From the NCBI RefSeq assembly GCF_007164525.1, contig NZ_AP019791.1, positions 1,909,501-1,973,500 on the forward strand: 64,000 nt of DNA, given 5' to 3'. Below, in pieces: positions 48,688 through 57,223 of the stretch. Below the pieces are notes generated by a model. The model was not told the origin of the DNA. It did not search any database and saw only the letters and a program-made list of their open reading frames with translations. The translations under genes were made by a program, and so were the position numbers. Source of the stretch: Rubrobacter xylanophilus (lineage in GTDB: Bacteria > Actinomycetota > Rubrobacteria > Rubrobacterales > Rubrobacteraceae). Position 1 is the first letter of the stretch. Every line of letters starts with the position of its first letter.

Positions 48688-49581
48688 ATGCCGGAGAGGA
48701 TAGGCTTCATAGGGCTCGGGATCATGGGGTGGCCCATGGCCGAAAACCTGGTGCAGGCCGGCTACGACCTCACCGTCCACAACCGCACCCACAGCAAGGC
48801 ACAGCGGTTCGCAGAGAAGACCGGCGCACAGCTCGCACACAGCCCAAAAGAGGTCGCTGAAAGCAGCGACGTCGTCATCACCATGCTCCCCGACTCCCCC
48901 GATGTGCAGAGCGTCGTTGCCGGGGAGGGCGGGGTGCTCGAGGGCATCCGGGAGGGCGCACTCCTCATCGACATGTCCACCATCTCCCCGGTTGTGACCA
49001 GGGAGCTCGCCTCGGAGGTAAAGAAAAAGGGCGCCTCGATGCTGGATGCTCCGGTCTCGGGAGGGGACGTGGGGGCCAGGGAGGGGACCCTCTCGATCAT
49101 GGTCGGAGGAGAGGAGGAGGACTTCGAGCGCGCAAGGCCCCTCTTCGAGGCGATGGGCAAGACCATAACCCACGTCGGTCCCTCGGGGGCCGGGCAGGTC
49201 GTCAAGGCTGCGAACCAGATCGTGGTGGCGCTCAGCATAGAGGCGGTCTCCGAGGCGCTGGTGCTCGGCTCAAGAGGCGGGGTTGCGCCGGAGAAGATCC
49301 TCGATGTTCTCTCAGGAGGTCTTGCAGGCAACAGGGTCATGGAGGTCAAGCGGGAGAAGTTCCTCTCCCGCTCCTTCGAGCCGGGCTTCCGGGCGGAGCT
49401 GCACCACAAGGATCTCGGTATAGCGCTCGCCGCCGGCCGCGAGTACGGGGTGGCGCTCCCGGTCACGGCGCTAGTGGATCAGATGCTTCTCTCGATGAAG
49501 AAGAAGGGCTGGGGCGGGGAGGACCACTCGGCGCTCCTCAGGGTGATAGAGGATCTCTCCGGCGACGGGACGACTGAATAG
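48688..49581 (+). CDS. glxR: Tartronate semialdehyde reductase
   Basis: Beta-hydroxyacid dehydrogenase of 297 residues reducing tartronate semialdehyde to D-glycerate with NAD(P)H. Motifs: GFIGLGIMGWPMAENL (6-21), substrate-binding DAPVSGGDVGAREGTLSIMVGG (about 118-139) and catalytic Lys in GAGQVVKAANQIV (about 165-177), plus C-terminal KDLGIALAAGRE. GlxR and GarR cannot be told apart by eye; gcl context supports the name. Good AAAGGGGG ribosome site. Confidence 0.92.
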   Translation: MPERIGFIGLGIMGWPMAENLVQAGYDLTVHNRTHSKAQRFAEKTGAQLAHSPKEVAESSDVVITMLPDSPDVQSVVAGEGGVLEGIREGALLIDMSTISPVVTRELASEVKKKGASMLDAPVSGGDVGAREGTLSIMVGGEEEDFERARPLFEAMGKTITHVGPSGAGQVVKAANQIVVALSIEAVSEALVLGSRGGVAPEKILDVLSGGLAGNRVMEVKREKFLSRSFEPGFRAELHHKDLGIALAAGREYGVALPVTALVDQMLLSMKKKGWGGEDHSALLRVIEDLSGDGTTE

Positions 49582-49592
49582 GAGGAGAGAAG

Positions 49593-51347
49593 ATGGCCCG
49601 GATGGGCGTGATGGACGCGGTGGTGAAGGTTCTCGAGGACGAGGGGGTCGAGGTCGCGTTCGGGGTGCCGGGGGCGGCGATCCTGCCGCTGTACAAGGCG
49701 CTCAGCAAGTCCAGGCAGATAAGGCACTACTCCGTGCGGCACGAGGAGGGCGGGACGCACGCCGCCGACGGGTACGCCCGGGTGACCGGGAAGGTCGGGG
49801 TCAACATCGGGACGAGCGGCCCCGCCGGTACGAACATGATCACGGGCCTCTACACTGCCATGGCCGACTCTATACCCATGATCTGCATAACCGGCCAGGC
49901 CCCCACGGGCGTGCTGCACAAGGAGGCCTTCCAGGCGGTGGACATCGTCGAGATCGCGCGTCCGGTGACCAAGTGGGCCGTGCAGGTCAAAGAGCCCGCT
50001 CAGCTCGTCTGGACCTTTCGGGAGGCGTTCCGGGTCGCGCGCGAGGGCCGTCCGGGCCCGGTGCTCATAGACCTGCCGCTCGACGTGCAGAAGTCCTCCC
50101 TCGAGGTGGACTTCGACCCCCGGCGCGACGGCCCGCTCGGTTTCGAGCGCCCCGAGCCGAGCCCGGAGGCCATCCGCGAGGTCATCGAGATGATCCTCGC
50201 CGCCGAGCGGCCCGTGCTCATGCCCGGGGGCGGGGTCATCCTCGCCGACGCCTCCGAAGAGCTCGTCGAGCTCGCCGAGTACCTGCAAATTCCCGTGAGC
50301 CCCACGTACATGGGGAAGGGTGCGATCCCGGAGGACCACCCCCTCTACATGGGGATCGTCGGCATCCAGACCAGCCAGCGCTACGCCAACGCCCTCTTTT
50401 TGGAGAGCGACCTGGTCGTCGGGATCGGAAACCGCTGGGCCGAGCGGCACACCGGCGACCTCGACGTCTACCGGGGAGACCGCAGGTTCGTGCACATAGA
50501 CATAGACCCCCGCCAGATCGGACGGGTCTTCCCGCCCGACCTCGGCGTCGTCTCCGACGCGAAGCTCGCCCTGCGCGCGATGCTCGAGACGGCCTGGGCC
50601 ACCACCCCGCCGCGCGAACCCGGGGCGTGGGTCGAGCGGGTGGGGGAGCTGCGCTCCACCCTGCTGCGCAAGACCGACTTCGACGACGTCCCCGTAAAGC
50701 CCCAGCGGGTCTACCGGGAGCTCAACGAGTTCTTCGACGAGGACACCGTCTTCGTCACCGCGATCGGGCTCTACCAGATCTTCTCCGGACAGTTCCAGAA
50801 GACCTACAAGCCCCGCCACTACCTGTGCTGCGGCCAGGCCGGCCCCCTGGGCTGGGAGGTTCCGGCGTGCCTCGGGGCCAAGCTCGGCCGTCCCGAGAAG
50901 CTCGTCGTCGGCGTCGTCGGCGACTACTCCTTCCAGTTCCTCGTGGAGGAGGTGGCGGTCGCGGTGCAGTACCGGGTACCCTACGTGCTGGTGATGATCA
51001 ACAACGCCTACATGGGCCTCATCCGGCAGGGCGAGCTGCCCTACGAGATGAACTTCGCGGTGGACCTCGGCTACGAGGGCCCCGAGAGTGAGTACGGCAT
51101 GGACCACGTCGGCATGATGGAGGCGATGGGGGCTTTGGGGCGCAGGGTCCGGCGCCCCGAGGAGATAAAGGGGGCCCTGGAGTGGGCGGTGCGCGCGAGC
51201 GAGGAGCGGCGCGTCCCGGCGCTCGTGGAGATCATGTGCGAGCGCGAGACCAACGCCGCGATGGGCCTCTCGATAGACAGGATCAACGAGTACGAGCCGG
51301 TGGAGGACCGGCTCCCGGCGCTCGAGGCAGCAGCGGAAGGGAGCTAG
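49593..51347 (+). CDS. gcl: Glyoxylate carboligase
   Basis: ThDP-dependent enzyme of 584 residues joining two glyoxylates to tartronate semialdehyde plus CO2. Specific Gcl sequence is LHKEAFQAVDIVEIARPVTKWAVQVKEPAQ; the ThDP/Mg motif is GDYSFQF...NNAYMGL. Residue 51 is Glu (SVRHEEGGTHAADGYARV), whereas E. coli Gcl is known for Val at this position in place of the canonical catalytic Glu. Context with hyi, glxR and glycerate kinase strongly supports Gcl. ATG with AGGAGGAGAG; ends one base into the next gene. Confidence 0.92.
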   Translation: MARMGVMDAVVKVLEDEGVEVAFGVPGAAILPLYKALSKSRQIRHYSVRHEEGGTHAADGYARVTGKVGVNIGTSGPAGTNMITGLYTAMADSIPMICITGQAPTGVLHKEAFQAVDIVEIARPVTKWAVQVKEPAQLVWTFREAFRVAREGRPGPVLIDLPLDVQKSSLEVDFDPRRDGPLGFERPEPSPEAIREVIEMILAAERPVLMPGGGVILADASEELVELAEYLQIPVSPTYMGKGAIPEDHPLYMGIVGIQTSQRYANALFLESDLVVGIGNRWAERHTGDLDVYRGDRRFVHIDIDPRQIGRVFPPDLGVVSDAKLALRAMLETAWATTPPREPGAWVERVGELRSTLLRKTDFDDVPVKPQRVYRELNEFFDEDTVFVTAIGLYQIFSGQFQKTYKPRHYLCCGQAGPLGWEVPACLGAKLGRPEKLVVGVVGDYSFQFLVEEVAVAVQYRVPYVLVMINNAYMGLIRQGELPYEMNFAVDLGYEGPESEYGMDHVGMMEAMGALGRRVRRPEEIKGALEWAVRASEERRVPALVEIMCERETNAAMGLSIDRINEYEPVEDRLPALEAAAEGS

Positions 51348-52645
51348 TGGAGGAGGACCTCAGGGAGATCCTGCGCGCCGGCCTCGCCGCCGCCGACCCC
51401 AAAGACGCCGTGCGCCGCCACCTCGGACTGGAGGGGAACGAGGTGCTCGTCTCGGGGGAGCGACTCAGCCCCGGGCGGATCTTCCTCCTCGCCGCCGGGA
51501 AGGCCGCGGGTCCGATGGCCCGCGCCGCCGCGGGAATCCTCGGCGGAAAGATCTCCGGCGGGCTCGTCGTCACCAAAGACGGTCACGAACCGGGACCGGA
51601 GGGGCTCGAGACCCTCTACGCCTCCCACCCCGAGCCGGACGAGCGCGGCCTCGAGGCCGCCCGCCGCACCGCGGAGCTCGCCGCCTCCCTCGGCGAGGAC
51701 GACCTCCTCCTTGCGCTCGTCTCCGGCGGGGCCTCGGCGCTCCTCGCCGACCCCGCGGAGGGGATAAAGCTCGGGGAGCTCAAGCAGCTCACCTCCGCCC
51801 TCCTGCGCAGCGGTGCCTCGATAGACGAGATAAACGCCGTCCGCAAGCACGTCTCGACCCTCAAGGGCGGCGGCCTCGCCCGGCTCGCCCACCCCGCCCG
51901 CACCGTCGCCCTGCTGCTCTCCGACGTCGTCGGCGATGATCCCTCCTCGATCGCGAGCGGCCCGACCGCCCCCGACCCCACGACCCTGCAGGACGCCCGG
52001 GGCGTCCTCCGGCGCTACGGGATAGACCCGCCCGGGAGCGTCGCACGGCGCCTGCGGGAGGGCCCCGAGACCCCCAAGCCCGGCGATCCCCTGTTCCGGC
52101 GGGTCACGAGCGTGGTGTGCGGAGGCGGGCGGGCCTCGGTCGAGGCCGCGGCACGGAGGGCAAAGGAGCTCGGCTACGGGACGCTCCTGCTCTCCACCAC
52201 CCTCACCGGAGAGGCCCGCGGGGCGGCCTCCGTACACGCCGCCATGGTCCGGGAGGCACTCGCGAGCGGCAACCCCTCTCCTCCCCCCTGCGCGCTGCTC
52301 AGCGGCGGGGAGCTCACCGTGACCATCCAGGGGGAAGGGAAGGGAGGTCCGAACCAGGAGTTCTGCCTGGCCCTGGCGGCCGAGCTGGAGGGCGTGGAGG
52401 GCTGGGCGGCCTTCTCCGTAGACACCGACGGGCAGGACGGGCCGACCGGTGCCGCCGGGGGCCTGGTGGACGGCGACACCGCAGGCAGGATGCGCGAGGC
52501 AGGCATCGACCCGCGCGACGCCCTCGCCCGCAACGACGCCCATCCGGCGCTCGAGGCCGCGAGCTCCCTCCTCATCACCGGCCCCACCGGTACCAACGTC
52601 AACGACCTGCGGGCCGTTCTCGTGCGCGGACGTCCCCGGCGATGA
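51347..52645 (+). CDS. Glycerate 2-kinase, MOFRL family
   Basis: Kinase of 432 residues phosphorylating glycerate to 2-phosphoglycerate. N-terminal DUF4147/GCKIII domain: LAAGKAAGPMARAAAG, TKDGHEP, SHPEPDERG, ALVSGGASALLADP, RKHVSTLKGGGLA and LSDVVGDDPSSIASGPT. C-terminal MOFRL domain: LLSGGELTVTIQGEGKGGPNQEF and TDGQDGPTGAAGG. GTG start sharing one base with the gcl stop. It completes the route from glyoxylate into glycolysis. Confidence 0.93.
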   Translation: MEEDLREILRAGLAAADPKDAVRRHLGLEGNEVLVSGERLSPGRIFLLAAGKAAGPMARAAAGILGGKISGGLVVTKDGHEPGPEGLETLYASHPEPDERGLEAARRTAELAASLGEDDLLLALVSGGASALLADPAEGIKLGELKQLTSALLRSGASIDEINAVRKHVSTLKGGGLARLAHPARTVALLLSDVVGDDPSSIASGPTAPDPTTLQDARGVLRRYGIDPPGSVARRLREGPETPKPGDPLFRRVTSVVCGGGRASVEAAARRAKELGYGTLLLSTTLTGEARGAASVHAAMVREALASGNPSPPPCALLSGGELTVTIQGEGKGGPNQEFCLALAAELEGVEGWAAFSVDTDGQDGPTGAAGGLVDGDTAGRMREAGIDPRDALARNDAHPALEAASSLLITGPTGTNVNDLRAVLVRGRPRR

Positions 52646-52663
52646 CCGGCGCCTGGAGGGCGC

Positions 52664-52692
52664 TTTTCCGGCGGCCCGCGGTGTGCTAGGTT
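52664..52692 (+). promoter_or_regulatory. gltX promoter
   Basis: -35 TTTTCC (52664-52669), 17-base spacer and extended -10 TGCTAGGTT (TAGGTT 52687-52692). Only seven bases separate the -10 from the gltX ATG, which predicts a leaderless mRNA. Confidence 0.5.
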
Positions 52693-52699
52693 AGGGGGG

Positions 52700-54166
52700 A
52701 TGGAAGGCTCCCGGGTAAGAGTCCGGTACGCGCCCAGCCCCACCGGCCGACTCCACGTCGGCGGGGTGCGCACGGCTCTGTTCAACTGGCTCTTCGCCCG
52801 CAAGCACGGCGGGGTCTTCATCCTCCGCATAGAGGACACCGACCTCGAGCGCTCCACCGAGGAATCCGTCGAGCAGCTCAAGCGGTCGATGCGGTGGATA
52901 GGGCTGGACTGGGACGAGGGGCCCGACGTCGGCGGTCCCCACGCCCCCTACCGGCAGACCGAGCGGCTCGAGCTCTACCGGCGCGCCGCGCGGCGGCTGC
53001 TGGAGTCCGGGGCGGCATACTACGACTTCGCCACCCCCGAGGAGCTCACCGAGTTCCGCCGGCGGGCGCGGGCCGAGGGGCGCCCGCCCGTCTACACCGG
53101 CGGCCCCTACCGCGACATGGACCCCGAGGAGGCCCTCCGGCGGGTCAGGACGGGCGAGCCGCACACCGTGCGCTTCAAGACCCCGCGCGAGGGACGCACC
53201 GTCTTCGAGGACATCATCCGCGGCCCCGTGGGCTTCGACAACGCCACCATAGAGGACTTCGTGCTCATGAAGTCCACCGGGACCCCCACCTACAACTTCG
53301 CCGCGGCCGTCGACGACGCCGAGATGGAGATAACCCACGTCATCCGGGGCGACGACCACATCTCCAACACCCCGCGTCAGATCCTGATCCACCGCGCACT
53401 GGGCCACGAGCTGCCGGCCTTCGCCCACGTCCCGCAGGTGCTCGGCCCGGACAGGAAGAAGCTCTCCAAGCGCCACGGCGCCGCCAGCGTGGAGGACTTC
53501 GCCGAGCAGGGCATCCTCCCCGAGGCGCTCTTCAACTACCTGGCGCTGCTCGGGGCGGGATATGCCGCCGACGAGGAGATCTTCACCCCCGAGGAGCTGG
53601 CCCGGCGCTTCCGGCTGGAGAAGGTCAGCGGCAACCCGGCGGTCTTCGACGAGCAGAAGCTCTTGGCGATAAACGCCGTCTACATCCGCCGCAAGAGCCC
53701 TGAGGAGCTGGCGATGCTGGCCGCGCCGATGCTCTCCGAGCGGGGCGTGGCGGAGGCCGGGGAGCTGGAGCGGGACATGCCGCGGCTCGTCCGGATCATG
53801 GCGCTCCTCCGGGAACGGCTGCAGCGCACCACGGACATCCCGGAGGCCGTGGGATATTTCTACGGCGGGAAGCTGGACTACGAGCGGGAGCAGTTCGAGA
53901 AGCAGTTCGGCAAGGAGTTCGTCCGGGAGAACCTGCCGGAGCTCTACGAGCGGCTGAAGGCGCTCCCGGAGTGGACCGCCGATGCCATAGAGGAGTGCGT
54001 CCGGGGACTGGCCGCCGAGAAGGAGAAGGGCGCGCGGCACCTGATCCACCCCCTGCGCTTCGCCACCACCGGGCGAACGGTGAGCGCCGGGCTCTTCGAG
54101 ACAATGGAGCTCATAGGCCGGGAGCGCTGCCTGCTCCGGATAGCCGACGTCCTGGAGCGGCTTTGA
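52700..54166 (+). CDS. gltX: Glutamyl-tRNA synthetase
   Basis: Class Ib aminoacyl-tRNA synthetase of 488 residues. HIGH-like motif PSPTGRLHVGGVRTALFNW (9-27), KMSKS-like KKLSKRHGA (about 253-261), HVIRGDDHISNTPRQ and VLGPDRKKLS are all present. Whether it is discriminating or also charges tRNA-Gln is not clear. A GGGGGG directly before the ATG may be promoter-proximal rather than a true ribosome site. A tRNA-Glu gene follows 42 bases later, whose promoter -35 overlaps the gltX stop. Confidence 0.96.
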   Translation: MEGSRVRVRYAPSPTGRLHVGGVRTALFNWLFARKHGGVFILRIEDTDLERSTEESVEQLKRSMRWIGLDWDEGPDVGGPHAPYRQTERLELYRRAARRLLESGAAYYDFATPEELTEFRRRARAEGRPPVYTGGPYRDMDPEEALRRVRTGEPHTVRFKTPREGRTVFEDIIRGPVGFDNATIEDFVLMKSTGTPTYNFAAAVDDAEMEITHVIRGDDHISNTPRQILIHRALGHELPAFAHVPQVLGPDRKKLSKRHGAASVEDFAEQGILPEALFNYLALLGAGYAADEEIFTPEELARRFRLEKVSGNPAVFDEQKLLAINAVYIRRKSPEELAMLAAPMLSERGVAEAGELERDMPRLVRIMALLRERLQRTTDIPEAVGYFYGGKLDYEREQFEKQFGKEFVRENLPELYERLKALPEWTADAIEECVRGLAAEKEKGARHLIHPLRFATTGRTVSAGLFETMELIGRERCLLRIADVLERL

Positions 54167-54191
54167 CGAAGGGCGCACCATCGGCTAAACT
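54163..54191 (+). promoter_or_regulatory. Promoter of tRNA-Glu
   Basis: -35 TTGACG (54163-54168), 17-base spacer, -10 TAAACT (54186-54191). The -35 includes the gltX stop codon. Predicted start is about ten bases before the mature tRNA 5' end. Confidence 0.75.
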
Positions 54192-54208
54192 CTTTCTCCG
54201 TGGCCCGG

Positions 54209-54281
54209 GGCCCCATCGTCTAGAGGCCTAGGACACCACCCTCTCAAGGTGGAGACACGGGTTCGAATCCCGTTGGGGTCA
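54209..54281 (+). tRNA. tRNA-Glu (anticodon CTC)
   Basis: Full cloverleaf: acceptor GGCCCCA pairs with TGGGGTC (one G-T pair), anticodon loop CT-CTC-AA within CCACC/GGTGG stem, T-loop GGTTCGAATCC, discriminator A at 54281. CCA is not encoded, so it depends on the CCA-adding enzyme at 7381-8913. It sits between its own promoter and a terminator, directly behind the gene for its synthetase. Confidence 0.96.
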
Positions 54282-54292
54282 CAGCGCGAAGT

Positions 54293-54321
54293 GGTCCGTC
54301 TCCCGGCGGAGGCGGACCTTT
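54293..54321 (+). terminator. Terminator of tRNA-Glu (probably bidirectional)
   Basis: GGTCCG-T-CTC-CCGGCG-GAG-G-CGGACC stem-loop (54293-54318) followed by TTTCTCAT. On the minus strand it lies directly after the PAP2 gene stop and is followed by a weaker T content, so it may serve both convergent units. Confidence 0.8.
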
Positions 54322-54322
54322 C

Positions 54323-54886
54323 TCATATCATCAACATCAGGGCCGCTCCCGCCCCCGTTCCGGCTCCGGCGAGCGCCTGGGCCGGGGTGTGGGCCCCGAG
54401 CGCGAGGCGCGCCCAGATCACCACCGGCAAAAGGGCCGCGAAGGGCAACCCCCACGCCCCGAACACGAGCAATCCGGCCGCCGCGGCGTGTCCGGCCACC
54501 GTACAGTGGGCGCTCACCTTCCAGCGGAGGGTGAGGAGCGCCACCGCCGCGCTGGCGAGCCCCATGGAGAGGGTCAGGCGCAGCAGCTCCCCCGGCGCGT
54601 CCAGGACGACCAGGACGGTCAGGAGGGCGGCGAAGGCAGCCAGGAGGAAGGCCGCCGGCAGCGGGCGCTCGGCCCGCCCCGAGAGCCAGAAGTTCCCGGC
54701 GAGCCCGCGGTGGCGGAGCAGAAGGACGCACCCGGCCACGGAGGCGGCGGCGAGCAGCTCGGCCACGAGGTAGAGCAGCGCACCGGGGAGGCCGGAGAGG
54801 GAGAGCGCCGCGGCGGCGTAGAGAGCGGTGAAAACGGTGAAGGGGTTGAGGAGGTCGGTAACGGCGCGGGCCGGGCTGTTTCCCAT
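54323..54886 (-). CDS. PAP2-superfamily membrane phosphatase-like protein
   Basis: Membrane protein of 187 residues with six helices. The three PAP2 signature motifs are recognisable: RAERPLP (about 71-77), SAHCTVAGHAAA (about 124-135) and RLALGAHTPAQALAGA (about 157-172). It may dephosphorylate a lipid phosphate such as undecaprenyl pyrophosphate. Motif spacing is compact and motif 1 lacks the usual upstream Lys, so activity is not certain. ATG start; divergent from the next gene. Confidence 0.8.
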   Translation of the reverse strand: MGNSPARAVTDLLNPFTVFTALYAAAALSLSGLPGALLYLVAELLAAASVAGCVLLLRHRGLAGNFWLSGRAERPLPAAFLLAAFAALLTVLVVLDAPGELLRLTLSMGLASAAVALLTLRWKVSAHCTVAGHAAAAGLLVFGAWGLPFAALLPVVIWARLALGAHTPAQALAGAGTGAGAALMLMI

Positions 54887-54905
54887 AGGGGGTAGAATCT
54901 AGCAC

Positions 54906-55724
54906 GTGCATCCCCGGCGCACACGGAACCCGGAGACCCTGGGGCTGTGGTACGCGCTGGGAAGGCTCTACTCCCGGGCCCGGGGTCTCGGGAACCGGGC
55001 GGTCCGTCTGGGCTTCACCGCCACGCTCGTGAGCGGGGCGCTCGTGCTGCTCTCGGCCCCGCTTTTTGGCACCGGGTGGGCCGGCCCGTTCGCGGGCGTG
55101 ATACCCCCGCTGATCGGGGTGTCCGCTGCTCTCCTGTTCTACGGGATCGAGTCCTTCCGCCTCCGGGGGCGGGAGCGCGCCCTGCAAGAGGCCCTGCGAA
55201 GGTCCGGGGAGGACCCGCACCGTCCCGCCAGGGACGGGCTCGGGGCCTACCACGACGCGCAACTGGTCCTGTTGCGCAGCGAGTACGAGTACCTGCTCGT
55301 CCGGGGCGCCACCCGCTCGGCCCGGCTCTTCGAGGCATCCTTCGGCTTCGCCCCCGAGGATCCCTTCGAGACCGGCCCGCTCAACGTTGCCCCGGGCACG
55401 GAGGAGATGCGGGAACTCCGGGAGCGGTGGGAGCGCAGGATCTCGATGCTCCGGGCCCACGGCAGAGAAGCCCCGGAGCTGGGGTCGCGGGAGGACCGGG
55501 CCTACGGCGTCTTCCCCAGGGAGATGAGCGTCCCGGTGGAGCTCGCCACCCGGGAGGCCTACCTGACAATCTCCCGGCGGCTCATCTCCGAGCGCTACGG
55601 CAGGGACCCGCTCGGGCCGGGAGGGATGGCGCCGGAGCTGCGGAAGAGGATAGAGCGCGACCTCGCCGAGTACGCCCGGATCACGGGGCGACCATACCGG
55701 CCGCCAGGATCCGCAGCCAGATGA
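54906..55724 (+). CDS. Hypothetical two-helix membrane protein
   Basis: Protein of 272 residues: a basic N-terminus, two helices (about 37-57 and 62-82), then a soluble, charged domain with many Arg and Glu residues. No known motif was recognised. Its coding bias is normal for the region. GTG start; its end overlaps the convergent Yip1 gene by 44 bases. Function unknown. Confidence 0.65.
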   Translation: MHPRRTRNPETLGLWYALGRLYSRARGLGNRAVRLGFTATLVSGALVLLSAPLFGTGWAGPFAGVIPPLIGVSAALLFYGIESFRLRGRERALQEALRRSGEDPHRPARDGLGAYHDAQLVLLRSEYEYLLVRGATRSARLFEASFGFAPEDPFETGPLNVAPGTEEMRELRERWERRISMLRAHGREAPELGSREDRAYGVFPREMSVPVELATREAYLTISRRLISERYGRDPLGPGGMAPELRKRIERDLAEYARITGRPYRPPGSAAR

Positions 55725-56274
55725 GCGCCACCCCCAGCGGGACGAAGCAGGAGAGGGCGGTCACCAGCGCGGTCAGGGAGGAGGTCCGGTAGACGTAGCG
55801 GACCCCGAAGCCCATCAGCACCATCAGCGAGTAGGTGACCGCCAGCGCCCCGAGCGCCGGGATCCAGGCCAGCGCCATGGCGCCGAAGGCGTAGGCGGAG
55901 ATCCTGTAGACCCCCCGGAAGTCCGCCACCCGTCCGACGAACGTCCGGATGGCGAGCAGGTAGACCGCGGCGACCACCCCGACGAAGGCCGGCGAGAGAA
56001 GGGCGGCCAGCAGGGCCTGCAGCAGGGTTATCCCGGCTTCGGCCGCCCCCAGGTTGCCGGCGGCCAGGCCCGTTCCCAGGGAGACGGCGGCTCCCATCAG
56101 GCCCGAGAAAGCACCCACCAAGAGGGTGAAGAGGGCCGGCTCCCTCACCGGTCCGTCGGCGGGTAGCCCGGCGTAGAACCGGCGGGGAGAGAGCAGCGCC
56201 GCCCGCAACACCTTTAGCGCGCTGCCGAGCGGGCGGCCGGGATCGAACTCCGGGGGCTTCGCCTCCTCCCGCAT
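55681..56274 (-). CDS. Yip1-domain membrane protein
   Basis: Protein of 197 residues with an N-terminal RRFYAGLPADGPVREPALFTLLVGAFSGL segment typical of bacterial YIP1 proteins (P-x-x-x-Y/F after a cytosolic lead) and five hydrophobic helices. Function of bacterial Yip1 proteins is unknown. ATG start; converges with and overlaps the preceding hypothetical gene by 44 bases. Confidence 0.8.
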   Translation of the reverse strand: MREEAKPPEFDPGRPLGSALKVLRAALLSPRRFYAGLPADGPVREPALFTLLVGAFSGLMGAAVSLGTGLAAGNLGAAEAGITLLQALLAALLSPAFVGVVAAVYLLAIRTFVGRVADFRGVYRISAYAFGAMALAWIPALGALAVTYSLMVLMGFGVRYVYRTSSLTALVTALSCFVPLGVALIWLRILAAGMVAP

Positions 56275-56364
56275 GTTTGAGATTATAGACGGTGGGGCAG
56301 AACCGGCTTGTCAAACCGTTTACCCAAACATAGACTAAGGGTGGCGGCGGAGGTCTCGTAAAGG

Positions 56365-56889
56365 ATGCTCAGGGCGTACATACTCCCGATCATCGTGGCG
56401 GAGCTTGCTCTCTTTCTCGTGGGTAGGAGCGTGCTGCCGGACGAGAGGATGCTCCCGGCGGCGCTGGCCGTGCTCGTGGTGGTGCCCGCGCTGGTCTTCG
56501 CGGTGCGGCGCTGGACCGGCAGCCTCTCCTACCGGATGCGGCGCCTCTCCCCGGAGCAGATAATCTCCCACCGGCCCCCCCCGGAGGATGCGGAGCGGAC
56601 CCCCGAGGAGCTGGCCGACTCCATAGTCGAGCGGACCGGCGAGATCCGGCGGGCCCTAGCGGACTCCCCCTCCGAGGTGCGCGTCGAGATGTGCGCCATG
56701 GGCTACAGGGCCTGTGCGAACGACATGATCACGCTGACCCACAGGATCAACGAGGAGCTGAAGACCGCGGGCCCGGTGCGGAAGATGCGGCTCAGGCGGG
56801 CCCGCAACCGGGCGATAGAGGCCCTCTCGGCCACCCGGGAGTCCCTGCCACCCGGCGCTCTGCGCACCACCCGCCAGGAGCACCAGTAG
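56365..56889 (+). CDS. Hypothetical membrane protein with helical soluble domain
   Basis: Protein of 174 residues: two N-terminal helices (about 4-22, 32-48) then an amphipathic, Arg/Glu-rich helical domain (about 70-160; AMGYRACANDMITLTHRINEELKTAG). No family was recognised. ATG with GGAGGTCTCGTAAAGG upstream. Converges with the NifU-like gene, 12 bases between stops. Confidence 0.65.
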   Translation: MLRAYILPIIVAELALFLVGRSVLPDERMLPAALAVLVVVPALVFAVRRWTGSLSYRMRRLSPEQIISHRPPPEDAERTPEELADSIVERTGEIRRALADSPSEVRVEMCAMGYRACANDMITLTHRINEELKTAGPVRKMRLRRARNRAIEALSATRESLPPGALRTTRQEHQ

Positions 56890-56901
56890 GGACTCTGCCG
56901 G

Positions 56902-57126
56902 CTAGACCGCCAGGATCCTCTTCACCTCCGGGACCTCGCGCTTGATCAGGCTCTCTATGGCATAGACGAAGTCCAGCTGTGAGAGCGGGCAGCCGCTGCA
57001 GGCCCCGAGCATCTGGATCCTCACGGAGCCCGTCTCCTCGTCGCAGTCCACCACCCGGGCGTCCCCGCCGTCGGCCTGCATAGCCGGACGAACCTTCCCC
57101 AGCGCGGCCTCGACCCTGCTGCGCAT
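56902..57126 (-). CDS. NifU-like C-terminal domain protein (Fe-S scaffold)
   Basis: Protein of 74 residues with the NifU C-domain signature: VRPAMQADGGDARVVD (about 11-26) and LGACSGCPLSQLDFVYAIESLIK (CxxC, about 40-62). It would carry or transfer [4Fe-4S] clusters. The ATG at 57126 is chosen for its GGAAGGGAAG ribosome site and family-like N-terminus. It is divergent from the M24 peptidase gene. Confidence 0.9.
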   Translation of the reverse strand: MRSRVEAALGKVRPAMQADGGDARVVDCDEETGSVRIQMLGACSGCPLSQLDFVYAIESLIKREVPEVKRILAV

Positions 57127-57223
57127 GTCCGGCTTCCCTTCCATCTCACCGGCGATTATATCCGAGGGGAAGTCAGGTAGAATGCCCGCGACGGACACCC
57201 GTGAAAAGCCGGAAGGAGCGACC

